In this document: one piece after another, positions 27,937 to 37,228 of the stretch | Layout: every line of letters starts with the position of its first letter | Numbering within the stretch: position 1 is the first letter of the stretch | Assembly: GCA_009691715.1 (NCBI GenBank) | Contig: SIAN01000018.1 | Location: forward strand, 1-64,000 | Origin: Planctomycetota bacterium | GTDB taxonomy: Bacteria; Planctomycetota; B15-G4; SIAN01 | Length of the DNA: 64,000 bases | Direction: 5' to 3' | Made by a program: the position numbers and the translations under genes | The notes under the pieces: model-generated | What the model saw: only the letters and a program-made list of their open reading frames with translations | Told to the model about the DNA's origin: nothing | Database searches by the model: none

Positions 27937-29388
27937 CTACCAGTCGATCTCAAGCTCGTCGCGCCACGCCGCGAGGGCGGCGGGGTCGAGCGCCAAGCAC
28001 GCGACGCGCGGCGCCTCGGCTGGCGGCGGCGCAATGGCGGCCAGCCGCTCGAAGACGCGCTCGCGCGCGGCCGGCTCCGGGACCGCGAGCAGATGCCACA
28101 GCGGCAGCGATTGGCGGAGCGTCGGCGCAGGCGCTGGCGAAGAACGGCAGCGCGAGCAGATCCGCCAGCGCCGCCTCGGCAGCCGCCGGGTCGTGCGCCG
28201 CGCGCGCCGCATCGTGGCGCTCCACCGCGGCGCGGATCTCCTCCGGCGAGTCGCTCCAGGTCGGCGTGCCCGGCCCGAATCCGGGCCACGCGCGGCAACC
28301 GGCACCCGATGGGACGTGCACCTTTCGTCCATCGCTCTCAAACGAGACCTTGCCGGAGACCACCGACAGGAACGTCCGGCCGTCTTCGTCGACCGTCGTG
28401 TCGTAGATGCAGCCGAGATCGACCGCGATCCCGCAAGGCGTGCCGAGCGCGAAGACACGCGGTGCCGCGAAGATCGTCGCCGACACGGTGCCGCGCTCGA
28501 GTTCCAAATGGAACGCCCCCTCGCGCGTGGCGTCGCCGTGGCCGGCCGCGACCCGCAATCGGGTCGCCTCCGCGAGCCGCAGCGAACCCACGTCGCCCAC
28601 TCGCACGCGCGCGCTCCCGCCCGGGTCGCAGACGATTCGATCGCCGACGTGCAACGGCGCGGCGGTCGGGTTGCGCAGGAGCTGCGGCGTCGGCGCGACG
28701 AGAGCGATCGCGAACTGCTTGCGCCAGACGCCATCCGCGGCGACCCGCTCCGTGGAGCGCTCCATCCGTGCCGACTGGAAGTTCGCCATCGCCGCGCCGA
28801 AGTGGATCGCAGGGTGGTGCGGCGCGAGGGCGACGGCGCGCTCGAAGCAGCGCCGGCCACGCGCGCGGCAGAGCCCCATCGTCGCGCCGACATCGCGCGC
28901 GTAGCCGAGGTCGAACCAGGCGCGGGCGAGGCGGGCGGCGCGCTCAGGCTCGGTCGCCGGCGCGAGCTCCGCCTCGATCACGGCCGAGTCGAGGCCCGAA
29001 AGCAGCTGCTGCCACGGCGTAGTGTCGCTGGTCGCGTCGCTCGCGGCTGCGTTTGCGCCTGCGTCGGCGTCCGGCCCGTCACGGTGCCGATCCCCGCCGC
29101 ACGCCAGGGCCGCGCGGCGCAGCGCCTCCATGTGGAGCTCCACTTCGGCGTTCGTCGCGAACAGCAGAGCGAGCGCGCGCGGTAACTCGGAAAGCGCCAC
29201 GGTCGGCAGCAGTGCGGAATCATCGAGCGCGATCGGGAAGCAGATCAGCGGGGCGCCGAGCGTCGGCGCAGCGGCCGCGAGTCGCCGCCGATCGCCAGCA
29301 CGCTGACGGCGCACGCGACCGCCACGCCGCTCGCAAGGCGGCCAGCCCGATGGCCCGCCCCCGCGCTCGTCCTTGGCGCATGCCTCAT
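27937..29388 (-). pseudogene. FecR-like exported protein, two frameshifts
   Basis: ATG 29388 overlaps the stop of the HMA gene (ATGA), fixing the start. The N-terminus (MRHAPRTSAG...) has a hydrophobic segment (ASGVAVACAVSVLA). The frame then breaks near 29295; adding one base gives GGRLAAAAPTLGAPLICFP. The main block has a short alpha-helical, TPR-like part (ARAWFDLGYARDVGATMGLC). A FecR-like beta region follows: VGDRIVCDPGGSARVRVGD, then TPCGIAVDLGCIYDTTVDEDG and VVSGKVSF. A second break near 28140 leads to RQSLPLWHLLAVPEP and the end ELEIDW. FecR domains usually sense or transmit envelope signals. About 484 codons if repaired. Confidence 0.7.
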
Positions 29389-30185
29389 CGGACGCCCTCC
29401 AACTCGACCCGATCGAGTTCGAGCGCCAACGGCGCGAGACGCTCGCGCACACGGGTCGCGAGATTTTCGCAACGCTCCTTGGTGAAAACCGCGAAGCCGA
29501 GTCCGTCGGCGCGAGGCAGCACGGCGAGGACGTTTGGCAGCGCCGCAATCGCCGCCGGCACCGCGACCGTCTCCTTCGCTCGCTGCACGGGATTGTTGGC
29601 GAGCTTCACGATCACCAGCGCCCGTTCCGCAGTCGTCGGCCAGCGCTCCACGGTCACCTTTGCCAGCTCGACCTCCTGCGTCGCGCGCTCCGCTGCGAGC
29701 TCGTGCCGAACCGCCTTTTCGACCACCGCGATCTCGAGTGCAACCTCCGCCGCGAAGCGCACGATCACCCGTCCGTCGGCGCCGAGCTCGGCCACCATCG
29801 ATCGATCGAGTGCCCGCCGGAACGCCGCTTCCACCGACGCCGCGCCACCCGCAGCGACTCCTCGAACTTCCGCGATCAGCGCCGCGCTCCCGGCCATCCG
29901 AATCGTCGCGAGCTTGCAATCGAACTTGACCTCGCCGACTCCTGCCAACGCACCCAAGGCCGCACGGACCTTGTCGTTGGCGCCTCAGCCAGCGCCTGGC
30001 ACCGCGACGGTGTAGGTCGCACCCCAACCCGCGAGCGGGGTCGCTGCCGAGCCGCCTTCCGCCGCAACCGCGCCGGCCTTCGTGCAACCAGCACCGGTGA
30101 TCGCGATCGCGAGCACGACACCCACCAACGACACGCACCGCGCCAACCACCGCACCACGCACGACGCCACGCACCGTTCGGCCAT
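29385..30185 (-). CDS. HMA-domain exported protein, candidate selenoprotein (in-frame UGA at 29985)
   Basis: Two open stretches (29988-30185 and 29385-29984) are in the same frame and separated only by TGA at 29985-29987. The combined product has 266 residues. ATG 30185 follows GGAG and starts a signal peptide ending GAGC. The domain around the UGA aligns with heavy-metal-associated domains: TYTVAVPGAG-U-GAN-DKVRAALGALAGVGEVKF resembles VPGMxCxxC-KVRKAL-GVxxV. The UGA (codon 67) sits at the first Cys of CxxC, and Asn at the second. A SECIS-like hairpin follows. The C-terminal 120 residues are an unrecognised charged domain. A plain nonsense mutation is the alternative. It overlaps the FecR-like gene downstream. 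Confidence 0.6.
29944..29981 (-). other. candidate bacterial SECIS hairpin
   Basis: Three bases after the UGA the mRNA can fold. The lower stem is GCCAAC with GTTGGC (6 bp). Next is a 2x5 internal loop. The upper stem is CAAGGTC with GGCCTTG (7 bp, one G-U) closing a CGTGC loop. The second loop base is G and lies 19 bases after the UGA. This fits the known bacterial SECIS geometry of a loop G roughly 16-37 bases downstream. Hairpins are easy to find in DNA this GC-rich, so the fit is supportive, not proof. Confidence 0.5.
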
Positions 30186-30304
30186 CACCGGCTCCAAAAC
30201 GGCAGCCGCCCACCGCGACCGCCGCACGCCATGAGCCACCCAACCGGTCGAGTGTTAACCGTCGGCCGGTCCGTGGGCGGCGGATCGGTGTCCCATGGCG
30301 TTGC

Positions 30305-33300
30305 TCACGGCACCAGCACGCCGAACCAGCGCTGACTGCCCGCGTCGCCGCCGACGACCGTGAGCTCTGCGGTGGCGCCCGCCGCGAGTCGGGCCGCTGG
30401 GAGCGTCAGCGTCATGATCCCGGTTGCGTCTTCGCTGTGGGCGGCGCGGCACTCGAAGTCGAGCTCGATGTCGCCGTCGGCGGAGCGCCAGCGCGTGTCG
30501 TTCACGACGACGTCGAAGCGGAGCAGTTCCTTGCCGTCGAGCGCGAGCGTGAAGCCGGCGCTCGGTTGCGAGAGGAATCCGACGGCGGCGGCGAACCGGA
30601 GTCGCACGCGCGCAGGATCGCCTGGCAGCGGCAGGGCGGCACCGCTCTTCCAGCGGACCACGCCGGTGCCATCGAGCTGCCGGCAGTAGTGCATCGGCAC
30701 GACGCCGAGCCAACTCGGCTGCATGAAGTCGTCGAACCGTTCAAGCAGTTGCGTGAAGCCGTTCAGCGGTGGGCGACCGGCGAGCTCGGCGCGCCCGGCC
30801 GCGATCTGCTCCGCCGAAAGCTGGCCGATCCGCAACGGGCCGCTCTGCGTCCAAGCGATCAGATCGGCGAAGTCCTGCGCGACGAGTCCCTCCTCGTGCC
30901 CTTCCGGCATGAGCGAGAGCTTCGACGCCTTCACCTCCTTCACGTCACGCCGCAGCAGCGCGCGGCGCATGTCGTTCGCCTGCACCAGCGTGAAGCCGGT
31001 GCTCGACTCGCCGCGGATCAGGCCGCCTAAGTCGCTGCCGTCATGCAGCACGACCTGGTAGCTCACGAACTCGCCGTTCACCGCGGCGTTGGGATCGAGG
31101 ATCGCTTCGAGCAGTCGCGGCGCGCTGCGATCGCCGAGCGCGGCGAGGTCGGGACCGACGTCGAAGCCGGTGCCGCGGAAGGCGTGGCAGCTCGCGCAGA
31201 TCCGGGCGAAGAGCTCGCGGCCGTGGGCGAGGTCGCCTTGCAACGCGAGCGCCGGCTGGAACTGCGCGAGCACCTGTGCGCGCTTCTTGGTACCGGTCGG
31301 CGCGAGCAGCTTGGCGGCGCGCGCACGCAGAGCGAGATCGTCGGTCGCGAGCAGCCGCTCCCGCGCCGCCGCATCGAGCAGCGCGCGCGGCACCGTGCCC
31401 GATTCCAGCGCCGCCACCAGCTCCGCGCGCCACTCCGGCCGCGACAGCAGCAGGTCGAGCGCGGCAGTGCGCAGCTCGGGCAGCATCGAGGCGAGGCGGG
31501 CGAGCACGCGGGCCGCAACCGCCGGCGGCGCAACGCGTCCATACGCCGCGAGCGTCGCGCGACCAAGCTCGGTGGAGCGCGCCGGGGCGAGGAACTCCGC
31601 CACCGCTTCGAGCAGCGTGTCGCTGACCAGCGACAGCGGCGCTCCCGTCGTCGAGCGCCGGTCTTGGAAGAGGAGTTCGAGCGCCGCAAGGCATCGCTCA
31701 TCGCCCGTCCACGGAACGAGGAGCGCGAAGGTCGCGGCGGCGATGCAGCGCCCGAACTGCTCCGCGAGCGGCCCGTCCCGATCGAGCTCCCGCTCGAACG
31801 TCGCGCCGACGACGAGCGGCGCGAGCGCCCGCCAGCGCCACGGCTCCTGCGCGGCGACATTGCGTTGCGCGACGAGTGTTTGCAGATCCAGCTCGGTACC
31901 CGGCCCCTTGCGCCGACCCAACAGCGCCTCGAGCGCAGCCTGCTTCACTTCGCGGCGCTCGTCCGGAAGCGCGGCCACGGTGGCAACGATCGCTTCGATC
32001 GCCTGTTGCCGCGCCGGTTCGGACGCTCGCCCTTGACGCTCAAGTTCCTCCACTTCCTCCTTCGACGGCTCCTCCGTCCGCACCTCCATCAGCCCGCTGC
32101 TCTTGCCCCGCAACAGCGCGTCGAGCAGCGCTCCCGCATGCACCGGCGCCGCGCTGAGCACCGCCGCGCGGATCCACGGATCATCGGCGTCGTCACAGAG
32201 CGTTCGACCGAGGAGTCGACCAGCGATCGGGCGCGACGAGGCGCCGAGCGCGGCGGCCGTCGCGAGGCGTTCCGCCGCACTGCCAGCCTCTTCGATCGGC
32301 GGCCAGTCGCCATAGCCGATGGCCTGGATCGTTCTGAAGGCGTCGTCCTCCTCCGACATCGACCGCTGCCACACCGAGCCCTCGTTCACCTGCTCGTGCT
32401 TCTCCTTGCTCGACAGCTCCGGCGCGTCCGGATCGTCCACCAGCGCCGCGAGGTAGCGCTCGGCCAACGGCATGCAGGCGAAGCGGACCATGTCCGGCAC
32501 GTCGTCGCGGTAGACGAGCAGTTCGTTCAGCGCGGCCGCACCCGGGATCCCGAGCTGCTCAAAGCACCAGCTCTCCTGCACGACCGCGGCCGGCGCAACG
32601 GCGCGACGCGAGGAGCCGATCCGCTCGCGCGCGCGACGCTGCTCGTCGAGATCGGCGATCGCCGCCGCGGCGCCGCGCGCGACCCACTCGCGGTGCGCCA
32701 GGTCGCGCACCACGCCGTTGTCGCTCACCAGCCCCGTGTGCAGCCCCGCTTCGTCGCCGCCCGCCACGTCGAGCACGCGGCGCCGCTCCGCTCCCTTCTT
32801 CACCACTCGCCACAACCGTCCTTTGTCGGACCCCGCGCGCACATCGAGATCGGCCAGCTTCGCCGCCGGGATCCAACGCGGGTGCTCGATCACGAAGCGG
32901 TACATGTCGACGATCCAGAGCGCGCCGTCGGGGCCGGTGGTCGCCTGCACCGGCCGGAACCAAGGGTCGCGGCTCGCCAGGAATTCGCGCTCCTGCTCTT
33001 CTGGTGCGCGCCGTCCCTGTGCGACCGCGCCGCCGGTGTCGAGCACGGTGCGCCGCACCACGTTCGCGACCGGCTCACAAGTGAAAGCGTTGCCGTGAAA
33101 CTCCGCGCCGAGCCATGTGTCGCGATAGATCCCGATCCCGCACGCCGACGTGACGCGACTCGCGTCGCCTGCGTCGTTGAACCGTTCGAGCACGTGGCTG
33201 ATCTGGAAAAGCTGGCGCGGATCGGGGTCCGTCAGCACGTTCCAGCGCGGGTCGATCGTCGGCACGTAGGGATTGCGGCGCAGCACGCGATCGGCCAGCG

Positions 33301-36157
33301 GGACCTGGAAGATCAACCACCCCGAGTCGCAGCCGAACCAGCGTCCCCAGTCATCTCGCACCCGCCCTTGCTGGCTCGTTCCCTCGATCGCCTCGATCAC
33401 GCCGCGGTCGGGATCGATCCGGAAATCTCGCCCGCGGCAGTCGACCGGCGCGCCCGCGATCGGCGCCGCGTCGGCCGCGTCGCTGGCGTAGTTGAAGGGG
33501 GTGATCACGCCGCCGAACAGCCCGCAGCTCGCGTAGACCCAGCCGTCGAGCCCCCACGTCAGCGAGTTGACGCGCGCCTGGTAGTTCTCGGTCGAGAAGC
33601 CGGTGTAGAGCACGCGCTTCACGTCGGCGCGGCCGTCGCCGTCTCGGTCTTCGGCGTAGAGGATGTCGGGCGCGGCGCAGATCAGCGCGCCGCGCTTCCA
33701 CGCCATCACGCCGGTCGGGAACGGCAGCCCCTCGACGAACACGCCGCCCGCCTCGAAGCGCCCGTCGCCGTCACGATCGCGCAGCCACGTCACGCGCCCG
33801 CCGGGCTGGTAGTTGCCGTCCATCCCGCTCGGGTAGTCGCTCATCTCGCAGACGTAGACGGTGCCGTCGGCGGCGAAGTCGATCGCGACGGGGCTCTCAA
33901 CCTGCGGCTCGCACGCGGCGAGCTCGATCGTGAGGTCGTCGCGCGACAGCTCGAAGCAACCCTTCGATTCCTCCGCGCTCTTCGGCGCCGGGAAGCGCGG
34001 ATCGTCGGCCGGCGGCGCGAACCCTTCCGGCACGAGCCGATGGACCGCCGCGACAATCGCCGCCTCGACCCCGCTCGCGAGCGGGCCGGGCCGACCGTAG
34101 TAGGTCATCGCGCCGCTCGCTTCGTAGCCGCCTTCGCGCAGGATCCGTTCCGACGGGATGTAGCACGGCACGTCGTTGCTGTAGGCGCTGACCCACAGTC
34201 GCGCGCGATCGAACTCGCGCTTCAGCCGAAGCGAATAGTCGACGACCACCTCGCCCGGCAGGAAAAGCTGCACCAGATCGTCGCCCCACTGCCACGCCTG
34301 CACCGAGTAGGGCAACGCTGCGGGCAGCGCCTCGCCGCGATCGAGCCGCTTCAACCAGCTTTCGGCGTGGAAGCCGACGGCCCCGCCCGCCTTCGCCCGT
34401 GCCTCGAACTCGGCGCGCGTCGGCAGCAGCGCATAGGGCAATTCAAGGCGTTCCACGGCGATCTTCGGCGCGCCACCCTCGCGCAACAGCGGCGTCATCG
34501 GTGCCTGCAACAGCCGTTCCACTTCATCCGCGATCGACTTGCCGTGGCGTTGCGCCACGCGCAGGTCGGCGGTCGATCCGTCGGCCGGGTTCGCGTCGGC
34601 GCCGCAACCGATGACGGTGAGCGACACGGCACCCGCGTGCACCGCCTCGATCGCCTCCGACGCATAGCCGGCCCAGTCGCCGCAATGCTGATTCACCGCG
34701 CCGTTGCAGGTGGTGCAGTGGCAGGCGTAGTTCTGCACCGTGGCGAGCAAGCTCCCGTCCGCCGCGAATGCGGCCATCACCGGCAACGCGTGATCGACCG
34801 GCCCACCGGCCGTCCGCCGATTGCGCGCGAACGCGGCGCTGCCCTCACTCCACGCCAGGAACGCCGGCACGCGCGCGGCGATCGCGTCCGCGCCGGCCTG
34901 CTCCATCCGATCCACCAGCCAACGGCTGTAGCGCTCGATGCGCTGCCACTGGTCGGCAGGGATCGGCCGCCCGAACATGCAGTCGATGCCGCCATCGAGC
35001 ACCGGCGCCGTGTGCGTATGCGTCACGCAGAGCGTGAAGCGCTCACGCGCGAGGCCGAAACGCCGCGCCAGTCGCGCCGCGACCTCGTCCGTCATCCGCT
35101 GCGGCACCGCCGTGTTGTCGAGCGCAACCATCACCGCCAGCGACTCGCGTTCCCCGACCGCCAGCGCGCGCGCGAACAACGGCTGCACGGCGCTGGTCGC
35201 CTCGCTGTCACGCGACGCGTAGCCACACAGCCGGATCGGGTGATCGGGCGTGACGTCGATCTTCGCGGCTCCGACCGGCACGCGCGGCCGAAAGAGATCG
35301 GCGAGCCCGCCCGGAAGCGCATGCAACGCCGTGATCTCCGCATCGCCAAGCGCGCGGTCGAACCACGCGATCTCGTCGATCCAGCCAACGTAATTGAGGC
35401 CGAGGATGATCCGTTGATCACCTGGCGCCCATGTCCACGTCTGCATGCGCGGCGCGAGCGTCGCCGCGAGTTTTCCATCGAGGTACATCCGCGCAACCCC
35501 GTCGGCCGCGCCGCTGTTGAAGCGCTCGAAGGCGAACGCGACGTGGGTAAAGCGGCCGCCGAAAGGGTCGTCCGCCTCGACCTGCGCCAGCGACTTCTCT
35601 TCGAACGAAAGCTGCTCCCACGGCTTGCCCGTCGCGTTCCAGACCGCGTGGTCCGCGTAGGCGCCCATGCGGAAGTGGCGGAAGTCGGGCCGCTTCTCGA
35701 ACTCGCAGAAGAGGCCGGCGTCGTTCCAGTCCTTGGCCGTGACCGTGATCGGGTCGCAGAAGCCGTCCAGAAGCTCGCTCTGCGGTTCGGCGCGAAGCCA
35801 GAAGGAGAGCGTCCCGTTCCAATCCTGCGCCTGCCACGGCGTGTTGTGCTCGCCATGGAAGAAGAGGATTTCGTCGGTGCGGCGATGGAAGCGCAACGCG
35901 CTGCCTCGCAAAGCACCGCCGCGCAGTGCGTCGCGCCGCTCGCGCGTGACGGCGCCACTCGGGACGATGCCCGGCTCGCCATTTCGCGGCGGTCCCCACG
36001 AAGGGCCGTGGTGGAGACGGGCGTCGCCGCGCGCAACTTCGGCATCGAGCCCCACGTCGAAGGTGGCGGCAAAGGTCAGGGCTTGGCGCAGAGAGTCCAA
36101 TGGCGGTTCGTTCGCGGCCACAAACAGGAGCCCGATCGCGAACACGTGACCGACCAT
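30305..36157 (-). CDS. giant exported fusion: LamG, ceramidase-like, membrane-bound-dehydrogenase-type propeller, HEAT, cytochrome c
   Basis: An uninterrupted 1,950-residue protein. ATG 36157 follows GGAG and a signal peptide (residues 1-15). Approximate domains: LamG-type concanavalin fold (25-285); a neutral ceramidase-like N-terminal domain (300-760) with THTHTAP and NYACHCTTCNGAVNQ; a sugar-dehydrogenase/NHL-type propeller of the planctomycete 'membrane-bound dehydrogenase' kind (775-1180; VDIAFD-type repeats, DRDGDGRFE, WGLDGWVYAS); HEAT-like helices (1200-1620); and a planctomycete cytochrome c domain with CASCH near 1654 and its downstream beta part. It ends in a carbohydrate-binding-like beta domain. 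It is probably a periplasmic oxidative enzyme for a large glycan or glycolipid; that substrate is inference. Each domain family is common in planctomycetes. Confidence 0.85.
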   Translation of the reverse strand: MVGHVFAIGLLFVAANEPPLDSLRQALTFAATFDVGLDAEVARGDARLHHGPSWGPPRNGEPGIVPSGAVTRERRDALRGGALRGSALRFHRRTDEILFFHGEHNTPWQAQDWNGTLSFWLRAEPQSELLDGFCDPITVTAKDWNDAGLFCEFEKRPDFRHFRMGAYADHAVWNATGKPWEQLSFEEKSLAQVEADDPFGGRFTHVAFAFERFNSGAADGVARMYLDGKLAATLAPRMQTWTWAPGDQRIILGLNYVGWIDEIAWFDRALGDAEITALHALPGGLADLFRPRVPVGAAKIDVTPDHPIRLCGYASRDSEATSAVQPLFARALAVGERESLAVMVALDNTAVPQRMTDEVAARLARRFGLARERFTLCVTHTHTAPVLDGGIDCMFGRPIPADQWQRIERYSRWLVDRMEQAGADAIAARVPAFLAWSEGSAAFARNRRTAGGPVDHALPVMAAFAADGSLLATVQNYACHCTTCNGAVNQHCGDWAGYASEAIEAVHAGAVSLTVIGCGADANPADGSTADLRVAQRHGKSIADEVERLLQAPMTPLLREGGAPKIAVERLELPYALLPTRAEFEARAKAGGAVGFHAESWLKRLDRGEALPAALPYSVQAWQWGDDLVQLFLPGEVVVDYSLRLKREFDRARLWVSAYSNDVPCYIPSERILREGGYEASGAMTYYGRPGPLASGVEAAIVAAVHRLVPEGFAPPADDPRFPAPKSAEESKGCFELSRDDLTIELAACEPQVESPVAIDFAADGTVYVCEMSDYPSGMDGNYQPGGRVTWLRDRDGDGRFEAGGVFVEGLPFPTGVMAWKRGALICAAPDILYAEDRDGDGRADVKRVLYTGFSTENYQARVNSLTWGLDGWVYASCGLFGGVITPFNYASDAADAAPIAGAPVDCRGRDFRIDPDRGVIEAIEGTSQQGRVRDDWGRWFGCDSGWLIFQVPLADRVLRRNPYVPTIDPRWNVLTDPDPRQLFQISHVLERFNDAGDASRVTSACGIGIYRDTWLGAEFHGNAFTCEPVANVVRRTVLDTGGAVAQGRRAPEEQEREFLASRDPWFRPVQATTGPDGALWIVDMYRFVIEHPRWIPAAKLADLDVRAGSDKGRLWRVVKKGAERRRVLDVAGGDEAGLHTGLVSDNGVVRDLAHREWVARGAAAAIADLDEQRRARERIGSSRRAVAPAAVVQESWCFEQLGIPGAAALNELLVYRDDVPDMVRFACMPLAERYLAALVDDPDAPELSSKEKHEQVNEGSVWQRSMSEEDDAFRTIQAIGYGDWPPIEEAGSAAERLATAAALGASSRPIAGRLLGRTLCDDADDPWIRAAVLSAAPVHAGALLDALLRGKSSGLMEVRTEEPSKEEVEELERQGRASEPARQQAIEAIVATVAALPDERREVKQAALEALLGRRKGPGTELDLQTLVAQRNVAAQEPWRWRALAPLVVGATFERELDRDGPLAEQFGRCIAAATFALLVPWTGDERCLAALELLFQDRRSTTGAPLSLVSDTLLEAVAEFLAPARSTELGRATLAAYGRVAPPAVAARVLARLASMLPELRTAALDLLLSRPEWRAELVAALESGTVPRALLDAAARERLLATDDLALRARAAKLLAPTGTKKRAQVLAQFQPALALQGDLAHGRELFARICASCHAFRGTGFDVGPDLAALGDRSAPRLLEAILDPNAAVNGEFVSYQVVLHDGSDLGGLIRGESSTGFTLVQANDMRRALLRRDVKEVKASKLSLMPEGHEEGLVAQDFADLIAWTQSGPLRIGQLSAEQIAAGRAELAGRPPLNGFTQLLERFDDFMQPSWLGVVPMHYCRQLDGTGVVRWKSGAALPLPGDPARVRLRFAAAVGFLSQPSAGFTLALDGKELLRFDVVVNDTRWRSADGDIELDFECRAAHSEDATGIMTLTLPAARLAAGATAELTVVGGDAGSQRWFGVLVP

Positions 36158-36246
36158 TGCGAGGCTCCTATGACTTGGCGTTGCCGACTCGACGTTCGCG
36201 TTTGGACGCCCGCTTCCGCGCGGCGTACACTCCCGCAGCCATCGCT

Positions 36247-36278
36247 CAGCGTCAACCGCACGCGCAGCGTCAACCGCA
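36247..36278. repeat. 14-bp direct repeat upstream of the FHA gene
   Basis: CAGCGTCAACCGCA occurs twice with a 4-base spacer, 20 bases before the FHA start and just downstream of a TACACT hexamer at 36226. It may be a regulator site or a simple duplication. Confidence 0.45.
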
Positions 36279-36297
36279 GGACCCCGCCGCCCCGCCC

Positions 36298-37173
36298 ATG
36301 AGTCTGGAACCCGAAGACCTCGCCCGCGCGTTCCTCGAGTTCGCCAAGGGCGATGACGCGGGTCGCAAGTTTCCGCTCGCCGCCGCGACGACGACGTTCG
36401 GCCGCGTTTCCGGCAACAGCCACGTCGTCGCCGACACGACCATCTCCCGCCAGCACGCCAAGATCTTCGTGCGCGACGGGCGGCACTGGATCGCCGACCA
36501 GAACTCGACCCACGGCACCTTCGTCAACGGCCAGAAGATCACGCTGCAAACGCTCGCCGACGGCGACGAGGTGCGCTTCGGCACGACGCTGCTGCACTAC
36601 CGATCGCCGGCCGCGCCGCGAACCGCGCCACCGGCCGCCGCTGCCCCGCGCACCCCGCCGCCCGTACTCGCGGAGCCGCCGACCGGCTCGTTCGACCTCG
36701 AACTTCCGGCCGCCGGTGCGCCGCCGAAGCGCCCGACCATGCCTGCCCCGCCGCCCGCACCGCGCCGCGGCCTCACCGAAACCGGCGAAGACCCCTTCGC
36801 GCTCGAAGCGCCACCGGATCCAGCGGCGCCGACGATCGAACTTCGCGGCGCCACCGCTCGCGCCGCCGGTATCCGCTCGAGCAACGCGCCCGTCTCCGCC
36901 GCCTCGCCGCGCTCGATCACGACCCATCTGCCGCCGCCGATCGCCAACGCGCCGCGCCGCAGCGGAGCGTTCGCGTTCCTTCGTGACGACCTCGACCAGC
37001 GCGGCGGCATCGCCCGCTTCGCCGCGATCGTCTTCGCGCTCGCGATCGCCGGCGCGCTCGGCTGGCTCGCGCTGCGTGCGTTCGACCTGCTGCCCAACTC
37101 GGCCGAGTCGGCCGATGATCCCGACGCCGCGCCGACCGGACCGCAGCGGCCGACGCTGCCGGAACGGCGCTGA
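36298..37173 (+). CDS. FHA-domain membrane protein
   Basis: A 291-residue protein with a forkhead-associated domain (about residues 18-100). Its phosphothreonine-pocket motifs are intact: FGRVSGNSHVVADTTISRQHAKI and NSTHGTFVNGQKI (GR, SRxH and NG elements). A long Pro/Ala-rich linker follows, and one transmembrane helix near residue 250 (IARFAAIVFALAIAGALG) leaves a short acidic tail outside. It should bind a Thr-phosphorylated partner, for example a substrate of kinases such as the one at 3149-6301; the partner is not shown. ATG 36298 was chosen at the start of the conserved part. It is divergent from the giant fusion gene. Confidence 0.85.
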   Translation: MSLEPEDLARAFLEFAKGDDAGRKFPLAAATTTFGRVSGNSHVVADTTISRQHAKIFVRDGRHWIADQNSTHGTFVNGQKITLQTLADGDEVRFGTTLLHYRSPAAPRTAPPAAAAPRTPPPVLAEPPTGSFDLELPAAGAPPKRPTMPAPPPAPRRGLTETGEDPFALEAPPDPAAPTIELRGATARAAGIRSSNAPVSAASPRSITTHLPPPIANAPRRSGAFAFLRDDLDQRGGIARFAAIVFALAIAGALGWLALRAFDLLPNSAESADDPDAAPTGPQRPTLPERR

Positions 37174-37199
37174 GGGGCCCAACGCCGGGGTTTTTCACG

Positions 37200-37222
37200 A
37201 GTAATACGCGCACTGTATTACT
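37200..37222. promoter_or_regulatory. AT-rich palindrome at the ATPase start, candidate operator
   Basis: AGTAATAC and GTATTACT form a perfect 8-bp inverted repeat around a 7-base spacer, six bases before the ATPase ATG at 37229. Its base composition stands out from the surrounding GC-rich DNA. Its position suggests autoregulation or repression of the ATPase gene. Confidence 0.5.
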
Positions 37223-37228
37223 TGTGAC

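Noticed and set aside
31043..36301. A 1,752-codon open frame on the plus strand opposite the giant fusion gene
   Set aside because: Its protein is Arg/Ala/His-rich with no domain pattern. It mirrors the codon bias of the real minus-strand gene, as is common in high-GC DNA.
37174..37199. A terminator after the FHA gene
   Set aside because: There is a GGGGTTTTT run but the stem is only about five pairs with a large loop, so I did not list it.
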